Below are positions 22,630 to 34,979 of a stretch of DNA of 64,000 nucleotides, piece after piece; the stretch's first letter is position 1; every line of letters starts with the position of its first letter. The notes beneath the pieces were generated by a model. The model was not told where the DNA came from, did no database searches, and saw nothing but the letters and a program-made list of their open reading frames with translations. Position numbers and translations under genes: made by a program. Origin of the DNA: Cryptomeria japonica (Eukaryota; Streptophyta; Pinopsida; Cupressales; Cupressaceae); assembly GCF_030272615.1 (NCBI RefSeq), contig NC_081405.1, positions 311,319,235 through 311,383,234 of the forward strand, in the 5' to 3' direction.

Positions 22630-23768
22630 TGTTACAAATATATGCTTTGTTGTCATTGATGTCAAACAATGTGGTTTAGATGGCTTCTGGTCAAAACATT
22701 AGTTGAGTTAAGCTACAATGTTGGAGTATTTAAAGTTATATTTTTTGACTAGAGGTTACTATGATTGGCTCCTTGGTTTGGATATGGACAGGTTGAGTTG
22801 ACAATTGATCTGATTGATATCAACTCATTTTTGATGGAGAGGATAGATGGAAGCTTGATCCTCATGCTCTGGTTGTTGCTTGTTTTGGTTTGAACTTTTG
22901 CAATTGTGAAATGATGTGATTGGTACATATGATTTAGCTATGTTATTGGAGTTAGATGTAACATATATTTTTGGTCTAGCAATTGCATGCAAAGTATTCT
23001 TTTGGTCTGGTGTTGCACGTTTGATTTGGTTGAATCCGAATTATGTTATATGCATTTAATATTCTGGTTCAATGGTATATCTTGGGTTGAAAATATGCTT
23101 ACATGTTACAATATTTCTTTTGGATGACTTGGTAAGGATGTTTTGTTTTCGTTTGGTATATTTGATTTGTTGAAAAGAAAAGAAGGTGTGATGTGTGAGT
23201 GTGGAATTTGATAGTGAGTGTGTGCAACTTGATGTAAGGATGTCAATGTGATCAAAGTTTCTAAATCAAAAGGGTTTTTGGTACAGAGGTGTTAGTTGAT
23301 ATAGAAGTAGTGATTCAAAGATCTGGTGGTTTGGATATTTGAGTAAGGTCAAAATTTTTGCTATAATAGAAATTGTGATCAACATACAAAGATGCTTTTG
23401 TTCATGTAGTTCTTTTTTCTGTAAATTGTAATATATTTCTTTCCGTATTGTAGTTAGCTTCAGTGTGCAAGTCCTTTTTTGCATCTTTCCCCAAGAGCAA
23501 TTAGTCTTGGTCTGAAAGTCTAGAGGAGAGAGCTCCCTCTTGTACAAAATATCTATATAGATGATTGATTCTGTGAGTTGGTGCTCACCGTGGTTTTTCT
23601 CAGTTTGGGTTTTCTATTTATAAAATATTGGTATTCATGTGTGAATGTTTCATAATTTAATATTCTTTAATATAAATATTTGGAATAAGCTTGCAAATGT
23701 AAGATTGGAGTCTAATATTTTAGTCTATGTTGATTCACCCCCCCTTAGCATCTGGTGTGTTTTTAATA
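22630..23768 (+). repeat. G right LTR (1,139 bp)
   Basis: Starts TGTTACAAATATATGC. It contains the family words TTGTAGTTAGCTTCAGTG, CCCCAAGAGCAATTAG, CTCACCGTGGTTTTTC and GTTGATTCACCCCCCC. It is homologous to the fragment at 12438-13009 and, inverted, to the left LTR. Confidence 0.8.
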
Positions 23769-23796
23769 ATACTTCCATCTCTTTCCCTCTCCCCCT

Positions 23797-24428
23797 TGTT
23801 GGAATAAATGAAAACTGAGAGGGGGAGGCAAATCAATGTTCAACAACTTGCAAACTTGTTATACTAATTCTCAAACCAATAGACGCATAAGAAATGAATC
23901 AAAGTGCAGAAACATAAAGAAAACAACCATGCAACCATAAAACAAATATTTTTATGTAGAATAGGAAAAACCATGGTGGGAATTGAACCCACAATATTAT
24001 TTCACTATGACCAGTAGAAAAACAATATTATAGAAGGGGAATGCACTTGCATTCAAGCACACTGCCTAGAGCTCACTACTCCAGTACAAAATCAGGGCTA
24101 CAACCCCGAATGAAGGCTCGCTGCCTTGCAAGAGATTATAAACTAATTAAAAAAAGTAGTGAACTAGAAAATAACATTTGATTATTCCTAAAATTAGTTT
24201 TGGTTAAGTGAAAAATGATCCATTGCAACTGATATGCTTATTTTCTCTATACTGCTCTAGAACTGCTTACCAGATCAACTAAAGTCAATCACTTCAAAAA
24301 AGTCTACCACAACATATCACACACCAAAAACATCATCCAAAATGGTTTTATATATCTACACATATAAAATTAATCTTCCACAACTCGGATTCACCAAAAT
24401 ATGAAAATATGAGATGTGTAGCTGCAAG
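23797..24428 (-). repeat. F 3' LTR, distal part
   Basis: Aligns with 44952-45614 of the 5' LTR nearly throughout (TGTTGGAAT start, CCTAGAGCTCACTACTC, AGAGATTA, GAGATGTGTAGCTGCAAG end). Interrupted at 24428 by giant LTR C and continued at 32377. Confidence 0.85.
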
Positions 24429-27400
24429 TGTAATGCCCCACCGGAAACCCTAAAGGAAAACAATACAACTAGGCAACTAAAAGGGCATAATAATTTTTTT
24501 TAAAAGAAAAAGTGCACTAATTATAACCATTGCATGTCTAATAACACAGTGGAAGACTAACACATGATTTCCTAAGGGTTACCAATGAAGATTAATTTGC
24601 AAATTATGTTAACACCACGGTTAATCCAACTGTTCATCTAAATAGGAAAATCAAATGCTTAAGACAAAAACTACACATACATCCATATTCCATAATGAAA
24701 GAATCAAAGTACTCCAATGCATTCATTTCTCATAGATCATATATACAAAAGATTAAGGCAACTGAAATAACAAACATTCCAATGATTCCCTTTTACAATA
24801 TCCATAAATTCATGGTTACCACAAATACCACGGATTACAAAGTTACAAAATCAAGGTTACATAAAAGTTTGATACAATGACCACAAGGTCTGAATTGAAT
24901 AATGATCATGAACATGAGCTGGTACATGAACCACAAACAAGGAAAATAAACGAATCCCTTCCTCGCCTGAAGATACATTCCAAAACATTCAATGGGAAGT
25001 GGCACTACCACCCAACCATGTGATCCTGAAATGGAACCACCCCACCGTGCTAGGAGATAGTAGAAAACCCTCAAGCAAGCAAAGTAAGACAAGTACGAAA
25101 GAACTACAAGACTCTGCAAACATCCATGTGACTCAACTCACAAACACTAGTGACTCTAAGGAGAGAGTGTCATCGCATAGCTTAAGATGGATACCATGGT
25201 ACAACCTCCTAAGTCTTGACTCTCTATCCTGGTAACCTCTCCTGGCTTCTGGCTCCAACTAAGTCTATTGTGGACCCTACCAATCCTTTTGTGAAGACAA
25301 GGTGGTAAGTTTTCCATTCCAAGCCTTCTCGTAACATTATGAGCCTTGTACAAGCACTACACCTATGCACGAGGCACATTATCTTAATTAATATTTATTC
25401 TAACCACCCCCTAATCAATTATTAGGTTATCACTTTTTAACTGACTTCTGACGGGTTATCCTGTCATCCACTTCGGGCATGACCCCTGCTTGAAAGCCAC
25501 TCTCTCTCATAGGACACTATAGGAAAGGTCTCTCTACGAGAACTCTATGGTGAAACAGAAAACCATACCTAATCCTGACAAACCATAGGTGAAGGATACA
25601 CAATCACTAACCAAAGATTGACCATTTGGACAAAACACACAATGGCTCACATCAATAAGGTTATACATCAACACCTGACGAAGGAAATATAATAACATAG
25701 GACACAATGACAACTCAACCAGAATTGCAACGAAATTTAAACTTGACTGAAAACACCATTTACACAAGATCCTTATACAGGCAATCTTTTCTTAAAACAA
25801 CAAAATGCATAAATAGCTTTCAAATTAAGACTTCCAGAAAATAAGAATTACAACTATATTAATACACTATTTAATAAGTCATAAACCTAATGTTTCATCT
25901 TTTTCGTAGATCAATTTCATAGTTTCTCCCTCTATCCTTTGACTCTATTTCTAAAGGATTGGGTGATCTAATTTTCTAAGAGTTTCACTAAGTTTAATCT
26001 ACCAACTTTCATGAAATATATCATTAATGCATCTATGCTTGCATGATCATAATAAATTGATTGATATTGTGACTCTAACTATTTCATAAATATAAATCTA
26101 GATCATTCTTAATCTCTTAAATCCTTTCAATAAAACATACTAGATTTGAGCCTACCTCAAGAAACGCGATCCATGGCTATTACGATCCTTTATAACTTCA
26201 AATTGTGTGCAATACGTCTGGGTTCCAATACTTTCCACCTTGGCGCTCTTCTATCTCACAAGATCTCTATTCCGAGTCCCTACCCTTTCTATATTTTGAG
26301 AATTTCTCTGATAATAATAAAGTAATTAACACTCATTCAAGAGCGTAACCCCTAAGTTTGACACTAAATCGGAGATGATCATCGTTGATCTTTTACGACT
26401 TGATCGTAAACACATCAAAATCTCCACTATTCCATTCTCCCTAATCTCTTGTCACTCTTCTATGTTCTTTCTCTCCTCTATCTTTCTCTCTTTTTCTTTA
26501 TTTCTCTCTGCTCCAACTTGCTATTTTCTATCTTCCTCTATATCTTTTCCTACCTTCTCTTCTTCATTCCATTCTTTAATCCTTCATTGCATCTCACCTT
26601 TTTTTTTCCCTAAACTGTCCTTTCCATTCTCTCTACTCTCTCTTGTCATTCTTCTTATTTCATTTCCTCTTATCTTCCTCCCCTCTCTTTCCCTCGAGCC
26701 TTCACTATTATTTATACTACTCTCCTTCTACATCGGTTGCTATAACCTTGGATTTAAGTTAGCCATGACATCGACACCTCTGATAATCATCCAAGGTTCT
26801 CTTAGTTCCAATGACTTAGAGCTCTACGGGTTTGCATATATGTCAACTAAGTTGGCTTCTATAGTTGACAGATCTGATCATCGTTGCCCACGTCTAATCC
26901 TTTCATTGTCTTAGCCACAGTTCTGTTTAACAACAAAGCATGATATAATTACATAACTTCCTACCTCTCGGGTTATTTGCCTTTGTCTACACGTCTCCTG
27001 ATCTGTTGACCATTGACCTGTTGTTCTCTACAGTAGTGGAATGCCAAGTCAATCACTTCCTTTCGAGGGTTGTGGGAGAGTTAAGTCGACAACCGACTTC
27101 TCTGCTAATTCAACGTGATTTGGGGGGTAATCAACGGTGTTGACTCCCTCCATTAATATACTTTGCATGTTAACTTTCCAACCATAAATCTTAAGTGGCT
27201 GCACATGGTTTATGTGACTTGCAACGTGGCTTTCTTGGCATTAGACTCCATGATTCCTAAGTTGTAACATGGAGTATGTTTCATCACAAGGGAAGAGTGG
27301 TCGGTGTTTAACTTCCAAGTGGTGTTTGGTTTAATGGAAAGGGAGAGAGGTGGTCGGTGGTAATACCAACCTCTCCCTTTATATAAGGGGGGTGGTTGAT

Positions 27401-28181
27401 ATTACTATCGGCCACCCTAGTTATTGTTTTAATAACCTTCTTTCACCCGCCACCTTCACATTATGGTAAATAATAATATACATGACTTATAATATATGAT
27501 TTTTTTAAGAAAAACCTAATAAAATAGGATATATATATATATAATTTCAAATTATATACTTGCGTAATCAAAAACATAATATCTTAAATTGACACGATTA
27601 TCTAATGATAAAGTAATCATTTAAGAATAATTTAAAATAAATACACATAATTAAAGGTCACCCTGGTGCCTAAAATATATATGTGAGGCCTCACCTCGAC
27701 TCAGTCTGACATTCAGTGGATTTTATATTTTAGACTATTATGGATACTTTATTTTGATGCATTTTGAGACTTAGAACTTATATGATTTCAGGATTTGGAT
27801 AACATTACTATGATTTGATGATTCACTTACATGCTTTATGAGATAGGACACTACATGATTGTTAGATAGGATGATATTGCAATGATAGATGTCGTTATTG
27901 AATTTGAGGACTTTACTCTGAATATAGAACTATGATGTATGTTTAGTTTATGTGAATTGGGATGAAATTGCTTATGTGAATTTGCTTGATAAAAGATGTA
28001 TTCAATCTATGCAGATGAAAATTGTATGCAAGTAATGATGTGTATTGTTATATTATTGAATTATATTATATATGGATATTTGGAAGTACTAATGTGTAAA
28101 TTGAGATGCGCAGGAAATTTACCATGTGACCATGGAAAATTATGGAGAATCAAACCTAGACTTATGTATGTTCGTAAGCCA

Positions 28182-28388
28182 GGGGTTGTCTATTTGGAGA
28201 GACAACACCCCGTTTGTGTTGTATTTTATTCGTAACAGTATATGCTGCATGAGTGTTAAGTGTTATTTAAATTTATTGTGTAAAAACCACAAGAGACAAT
28301 TCCATGTTTTATTTTTGTAAAAGTGTTTTATTTTGTGTCACTTGACACATGTGTGGATTTAAATTTAAATGTTTATTTGTGTCTCTTG
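28182..28388 (+). other. Conserved hairpin cluster in LTR A
   Basis: Three inverted repeats in 200 bp: GGGGTTGTCT with AGACAACACCCC (28182-28211); a palindrome TGTGTCACTTGACACA (28335-28350); and an outer pair CAAGAGACAA (28290-28299) with TTGTGTCTCTTG (28377-28388) that encloses it. All three recur in LTR B at 34778-34979. Confidence 0.7.
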
Positions 28389-30189
28389 GTGGGAAAGTGT
28401 TTAATTATAGTTCTTTATAAATAAAATAATGTGTTGTCATAAATACTTTGGGAATATAATATTTGGGGTGGTCAACTTATGTTTGACCCGAAAATAAACT
28501 TCAGAGGGGTTTAAAATGGGTTAAATGAACACCTAGGGGTAGTTTAATAGGGTTTCCTAAAGCCCATAAGGTATACCTAGGGGTTAGGGGTAATTTTAGG
28601 CAAGTTTCTACTTTAAAATGATCTTTTTAATGCTTTAAAAATTGGCTTTTCTGAGTTGAGCGAAAATTGAAAATTAGAAGTTAAATCTAATCAAGATTTT
28701 TCCTTTTGGAAGGGGAGTCTTTTTGCATTTTTGCTTTCTTTCCCTTTTAGTTTTGGAAACTTGTGAGAACTCAGAAAGTGAGCTTCTTAAGCAAGATTTT
28801 TGGGAATTGGAGGGTAATCACCCACTCTCCATTTTTGGAGATAGAAGAAAATTGGAAGAGAAAATAATGTTATGGAATAGAAAAATTGGTTAAGGGTAGA
28901 AGAAAAAAAAAAGATTTGTGGATTGGGCAGCTCTTCATCAAATATCATAATACCTTTTGGTAGATTAAGGTTGGTTTTAGTTATTCTTTTTAATGTCTTC
29001 TTCTTATTTATGTCTGGAAGTTTGTTGGTGTAAGAAATCTGTGTTCTTGAAAGTTTGTGTAGAAAATCTTTTGGAATTTTTGTTTTATGATTTGATGTGA
29101 TTTGGGAGTTTTCTCAAGATCTCTTACTCTTGGGAGAGAAGAGGATCTTAAGGGTGGTAGCAGTGACAACCCTCGAATGAGAGACTCTCTTTTTGAGAGC
29201 GATCACAAGGGATCTTTGTGTGACCCTTGCTGCATGGCCTGTTTGTGCAATGGGTGTCATAAGGAGGGATATAAGGCTAGAATGCCTTTGGGGGGCTTAA
29301 GGAATAAGGGGTTGAGATTCTTGATATTATTATTGTGCCATGAGGTGGCTTCTTGTTTAATTCATACTTGCAGTTCTCCTCAGGGAATTGGTCCACTACC
29401 ACCCATTGAAAATGTTCATCACCAAAGTGTGGTGCTGTGAAAGCCAAGTTGGGAATGTGTCTGGAATAGCTGTATGCATTGCTTCTATGTGTTTGCCTGT
29501 TTGTTACCCATCGAGGAATTGGTTCTCCGAGCTCGGGGGTGGCTACCAGTTAGCCTAGGCTGGGAGGTGAGCACTCTGTGGTCATATTGTGTTTATCTAT
29601 TATGCAGGAAAGTCAGGAGAAAGAGAATAGGATCCATGAGAAAGATACTGAAGATTATTATTTGAAGATACTTGAATCCAGTTGCAGATATTTGTTTTAA
29701 AATTGTTATAGAAGTATGCCTCATTCATAGAAAAGAGGAGCAAGTTGTAATTATTGAAAATAGATTTGAAGTTTTACTGTTGTGGCTATTCAAGAAACAT
29801 CCTGTAAATTGGTAGAATATCTTAGAGTTGTTAAAAAAAAAAAAAGAAAGCTTGTTTTATTTCTACTTCTGGTTTTTAGTAAAAGAAAAGTTATTAGAGT
29901 TGCATGCAAAAGCTTCTTTGTATTATGGAAAAAAAAAAGAAAATAGCTTTCAATTAAAATTTATCTATATTTTACTTATGGCAAAGTAGGAGTTTGTTTA
30001 TGCTGAAAGATCTTAAGAAACTTTAAAGAGAAAAAAAAGATGTTTTATGAATATATTTTATTTGAGGAAAAATCAATGAATCTTTTTATTCTAGAGAATA
30101 TATTGTATTTCTTAAAATGTATATTCTAAATTGTATTTTAGTTAGTGTTGATTAAAGAGCTTCTCATATATATATATATAAATATAAAT

Positions 30190-30239
<50 letters not shown>

Positions 30240-30378
30240 TATTTCTGAATTAACTTAATGCTTTTCCCTTTGTTATATTAGTTTAAAATTTTTGCATGTA
30301 AATCTTTTCTTAAAAAAAAAATAAAATATATATATATATTGAAATATATTCACCCTTTTTAAACTACGATTATAAATT

Positions 30379-30421
<43 letters not shown>

Positions 30422-30472
30422 TATATTTTAAAAAAAATAAAAAAATGAGAGATGTTTTTGGGTCTACGCGGA

Positions 30473-30715
30473 CCCCACTGTGTGTACGCACAGCGAGGGC
30501 CGCGCGGCGCCCACTGTGTGCACACACAGTGGAGCCGCTTCGGCTCCCACTGTGTGCACACACAGTGGAGCCGCTTCGGCTCCCACTGTGTGGACACACA
30601 GTGGACGGCCGCGGCCGCCACTATGTGGCCACACAGTGGGGAGCCGCTAGCTGCGCCCACTGTGTGGACACACAGTGGTGCCGCAGCGCCCACTGTGCGC
30701 CCACACAGTGGCGCC
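30473..30715. repeat. GC-rich palindrome array in LTR A (seven units)
   Basis: Seven 22-bp inverted repeats, arms CCACTGTGTG and CACACAGTGG around two variable bases, start near 30475, 30511, 30547, 30583, 30618, 30657 and 30690, a period of about 36 bp. The 14-bp spacers are GC-rich and several are themselves hairpins: GGAGCCG-CTT-CGGCTCC occurs twice, and CGGCCGCGGCCG once. The array stands in a region of otherwise very low GC. A sense-antisense pair of ORFs across it is an effect of the repeat. Confidence 0.9.
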
Positions 30716-31001
30716 ATGGCCATACCCGCCTCCATTCTCCGTAACCTGCAAACAAAAAAAAAGGGGCCGCCAAGGGGTTTCGGCCCAGCCAAAAAAATTC
30801 TCTGTTAAAAAAATATAGGGGATAAACCCTAGCTCGGGTGGGGCTAGGGCAGATGGTTTTAAAAAAAAATAATAATATGATATTTAGGTTTGTAAATAAT
30901 TATATAAGAAATTAGAACCCTAACTAGGGTTGGAGAAAATATGGAGTAATATTTAGAAAGTTAATGTGCTTTTGTATTAGAATTAAAATATTTAATATAT
31001 G

Positions 31002-31145
<144 letters not shown>

Positions 31146-31209
31146 ATTCTGGTCATATTTTTGGATTAAGCATTTAATTGAAAATATATATATATATATG
31201 TATATATAA

Positions 31210-31256
<47 letters not shown>

Positions 31257-32376
31257 ATTCTGGTTATAATTTGAAGCAAGAAAAGCAAAATAAATAGATT
31301 ATCGGAGGAAGCCTAGCTTTTATAATTTTAAATGTATTTAATAATGTCTCGTGTAATTTAATTAGAGTATTTAAAATTTAAATTGGATGTTTAGACTATA
31401 TGTCTTATTGGAGATTAAATTAATTTTTCTCTTACTTTTCTTTAACGTGATTGATTAATAAACCTAAAGACTAGGTATATCTTGGAGATAAAATTAAACC
31501 AGTTAATTTTCCGCAATTAATATTTAACAATCTATCGAAGCTTGGTTCATCTCAGAACTAGCTCGAATTTAATAATGGAAATTTCTATAACGCTTGTCGT
31601 GTGAGCGAACTTGTTAATTAAATTAGTATGATTTAAAAAAAAAATTTGTTCCGTTTTTGCCCTAAATTTTGGGCATGACAATATAATCCTAATTCACGTA
31701 TATGCCAATACTCATAGATAAATACAACGTAACATGCAATAATTAAAATCACTAAACACACAAACTGAGCAAACCTCAAGCAATTACTGTTAAAAGGTCA
31801 AACAACAAAATACAAAGGCTGAACAAATTGACAGGATGACCAACTGACGACACTCACATGAGTGTAACTAAGTAAAATAGGGTCAAGTACTATCTCCTCC
31901 ACTTCCATCAGAAAATATAAGGCACACTCGGGCCTGTGAAGCCAGCCGGAGATGATACCTCGTACCTACCGGGTACTTGTACCTGTAATTATCCTGCATC
32001 ACCAAACCATACATGCATATATACAATATAGAAAACATGACATACACACCAATAAAGGAGAATTGCGATGTTCCCTATGTCACCAAAATGAGTGAAGGAA
32101 AATCGTCCCCTTCCATCCAATACACTCGCAGACACACAACACAATTCCATAATGCATAGCTAAAGTAAAGTGTCAGTACATAGAAATAATCCATAAAATG
32201 CCATAAATCACAAGTATTGAAATACTGCAAATAAATTATGCATCTCATATCTAGATAAAGCATGAAATAATGTCATATAAGTCTGAATAACAAATCATGG
32301 TAATGTATCCACTAAAAACAACCAATAATAAAATATAAGTCCAATGAGTTCAAACGAGTAGGGGTACTACAACAAG

Positions 32377-32875
32377 TCAGCTTCAATCTTCGCAAAAACT
32401 TATATTGGACCAAAAACACATGATCACACACTTTATATAGGTCTCACATATAAACCCAAACATATGTCAAATCACCAGAATCTAATTAATGAATCTGGTC
32501 ACACTTTACACCATCAAATATAAAAAATACTCTGTTTCACTATTCTACAAGATACCGAATCTTCAAACAAGTGTAGGACTCAATAACAGAGGGTTGATTT
32601 GCATGATAATCTCCTTCAGATACTCAACCAACTAACCCTGATCACTAAAACCAAAATATTCTTCATCGGAAGTGAGAACAATCACAATATTGTACACTGA
32701 GCATCACCAGACAAATTGATATGAAAAAACATATTGAAGACAACTAGTTAACCAAAATTCCATACCAGATCAGATCAATGGGATAAGTTTCCATCAATGA
32801 CAACTCCTAAGAATCTACAAGCATCAGGAACCATCAATATTCAGAGGAGCATCACCGGAACATCAAATGCCAACA
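32377..32875 (-). repeat. F 3' LTR, proximal part
   Basis: Aligns with 45614-46100: the GTC-AGCTTCAATCTTC start, AATCACCAGAATCTAATTAA, and the end AACATCAAATGCCAACA. On the minus strand it starts TGTTGGCATTTGATG, immediately after the polypurine tract. Confidence 0.85.
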
Positions 32876-33028
32876 ATGTCCCCCTTTGGCATTGATGGCA
32901 TTACAGGTGAAAAATGATAAGTATCCCAAAAGTTTACAAACACTAAAAATCTGAAATCTGTACACTCAATCTGACTGACTCCCCCTAAAATTGTGCATCA
33001 ATTTTCACCATTCTCTCAATTTTTCATT

Positions 33029-33087
<59 letters not shown>

Positions 33088-33110
33088 TTAACATCAATGG
33101 AAAAGGTTGG
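32876..33110 (-). other. F polypurine tracts, outer one expanded to (GA)27
   Basis: Minus strand: inner tract at 32876-32888 (CCAAAGGGGGACA), middle at 32979-32988 (TTAGGGGGAGT), and the outer tract at 33031-33090, where a CATTGATGTTAAAGGGAGA start passes into 27 GA repeats. The order is the same as in E1, G and the copia remnant. Confidence 0.75.
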
Positions 33111-33329
33111 TAATCTTCTAAAACTTAAGAATGAATTAATGAAAGAATGCAATTATTTACATGAACTTGAAGATATCAAAATAAGTAACCTTTAAGGACT
33201 TTAGGTACTATTCCGACCTCAAAGAAAACAATCAAAAACATTTATTAAAACACTATACATGAATGTATGAACCTCAAGACTCTGAAGGTCAGATGGCACC
33301 AGTTTACCTAAGGGACTGATTGCATCCTA

Positions 33330-34178
33330 TTATTCTCGAAGTAAGGTGTCCATTTGGGGAGTTATCAAACTTCTTAATTCTCCTACTCTACTCAAAATTT
33401 TATCCTTGTCTTTATTCAAGACCTTTATTTTGTCAGTGAGATACATTATCTGGGCTTCTTGGAAACTTGGAAAGACTAATTGAGGTGTGAAAGAGTGACC
33501 GATACTGACTAGCTTAACCTCAAGATCTCTTATTTTCTTATCTATTTCTGCAGTGAATTTTGGCAAAAATAGACAAGATTTAATTATTTATCCTCCTTCA
33601 ACAAAAGCCTCTTCAACACTCTTCTTAGCAGTTTCAAAGCTTTCCTTATCACTTTCAACTGCTTTAAGGATTTGCTTCAGTTTCGTATCATTAAATTTCC
33701 TCTTTACAAACTCATTAGCAACTTTTTCAAAAGAATAAAAATGAGTAGAAACAACATTTAACATGTTCTTCAATTTTACGGAGGGAGAAGCACTGGAATC
33801 CTGACTGAAACTAGGTAAAAGCTTCTCTAAAACCTCAGTTACAAGAGAAATGACCTCTTTATCTTTGGATTGAGATTTCAACAAGTCCTCACTTGCCTTA
33901 ATTTGAACTTGGGTGGCAAGTTTCAATGCTTGAAGCGGTGACATAGTGCTTAAATACCAATAATTGTAGTGACAACATATCATCACTACCAAGCTCCTCA
34001 AATCACAATGGATGTATGCCCTAATATCCTCATTGTGAAGAACACCATAGGATATCGAGAAAAATGATCCTTCTAGATCATCTTCGACAAGCTTGTAGGG
34101 GTGTTTCCTAAAAATAGGTCTATCCCTATCCTTAATCTCAACAACCAATGGAGTAGCAATTTCAGATGTTGATGCCAT
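33330..34178 (-). pseudogene. aORF remnant in F, internally deleted
   Basis: Start ATG at 34178 (MASTSEIATP), matching MASSSTPKF of E1. Then RPIFRKHPYKLVEDD and GVLHNEDIRAYIHCDL align with RPVFKLVPKIAKKDD and GVVYTEDPRMYIHCHI. The HG/WLD and TGLP part, the basic tail and the acidic linker are missing. After about 65 residues the frame passes into a helical segment (QALKLATQVQIKASEDLL to AKKSVEEAFVEGG, 33588-33970) and a second one (33330-33566, IDKKIRDLEVKL) beyond a stop. So about 500 codons of the middle have been deleted compared with E1. Confidence 0.65.
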
Positions 34179-34777
34179 TATGAATCTAGGGTTTAAAAAT
34201 AGACATCTTCGCAAAATAGATTAATACCTTAATTCTCAATTGGGTGCAAGAATTCTCTTTCTATGAGGCCCTACCCCAACTCAGCTTGACATTTTCAGTT
34301 ATTTGCATATTGAGACTATTATGGATGCTTTATTTTATGCTTTATGGATTTAGAACCTATATGACTCCTTGATTTGGATCACATTGACGTATATTGATGC
34401 TTCATTTTATGCATTTTGATTATGAAACTTTATATATTGCTAGAATAGAATTACTTTGAAATGGTGAATGTCATTATTGGAATTGCAGGACTTCATTTTG
34501 ATGATAGAAAAATGATGCTTATTTTATGAATGGTTCAATTTTGAGAATTATGATAATTGCTTATGTGGAATCGAATTTGAATGAATGAGATATTGAATTA
34601 TTATTGTCAAATGTATGAGTGTTTGGTGTACAATGAAATCTATGTATTTAATTATGTATAATTGTGATTATTTGGAATTACTAATGTGTTAATTGAGATG
34701 CGCAGGAAAAATTATCCATGTGACCATGGAATAAATATGGAGAACCAAACCTAGACCAATGTACGTTTGTTAAGCCA

Positions 34778-34979
34778 GGGGTTGTCTATTTGGAGAGACA
34801 ACACCCCGTTTGTAATGTATTTTATTTGTGAAAGTAAATTATGCATGTGTGTTAATTTGATTTTATTTAATTGTGTAAACCTACAAGAGACAAATTCCAT
34901 GTGTGATTTTTATATTGTATTTTATTGTGTCACTTGACACATGTGCTGATTTGTGTCATTGATTTTGAATTGTCTCTTG
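34778..34979 (+). other. Conserved hairpin cluster in LTR B
   Basis: GGGGTTGTCT pairs with AGACAACACCCC (34778-34807); CAAGAGACAA (34884-34893) pairs with TTGTCTCTTG (34970-34979); and TGTGTCACTTGACACA (34926-34941) lies between them. The stems are kept relative to LTR A while the loops vary. Confidence 0.7.

Larger units (their letters stand above)
20150..23768. mobile_element. G: element with LTRs in inverted orientation
   Basis: Flanked by the 5-bp duplication ATACT (20145-20149 and 23769-23773), and the outside sequence is polypyrimidine tract on both sides. Left: an LTR in minus orientation (20150-about 21276). Right: an LTR of the same family in plus orientation (22630-23768). Between them are a plus-strand aORF remnant and the usual polypurine tracts, but no primer site and no gag. 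The normal layout is two LTRs in the same direction, so the 5' part has been replaced by an inverted LTR. The right end is TTTTAATA where relatives have TTCAACA. Confidence 0.7.

Noticed and set aside
26375-26914. 179-residue ORF with hydrophobic runs
   Set aside because: Pyrimidine-rich DNA inside giant LTR C gives Ser/Phe/Leu by composition; not kept in D.
28182-28215. Bacterial-type terminator (GC hairpin then T-rich run)
   Set aside because: Plant nuclear retrotransposon context; more likely an RNA structure of the LTR transcript.
29102-29440. 112-residue ORF in LTR A as a possible gene
   Set aside because: The matching region of LTR B (35780-36240) is conserved as DNA but with different frames and stops.
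30473-30715. Looks like a CRISPR array (regular 36-bp period, palindromic repeats)
   Set aside because: Spacers are GC-rich, short and mostly palindromic or repeated, there are no cas genes, and it lies inside a plant LTR.
30421-30808. Overlapping ORFs on both strands across the GC array in LTR A
   Set aside because: Open on both strands because of the palindromic repeat; protein repeats follow the DNA repeat and are not kept in LTR B.
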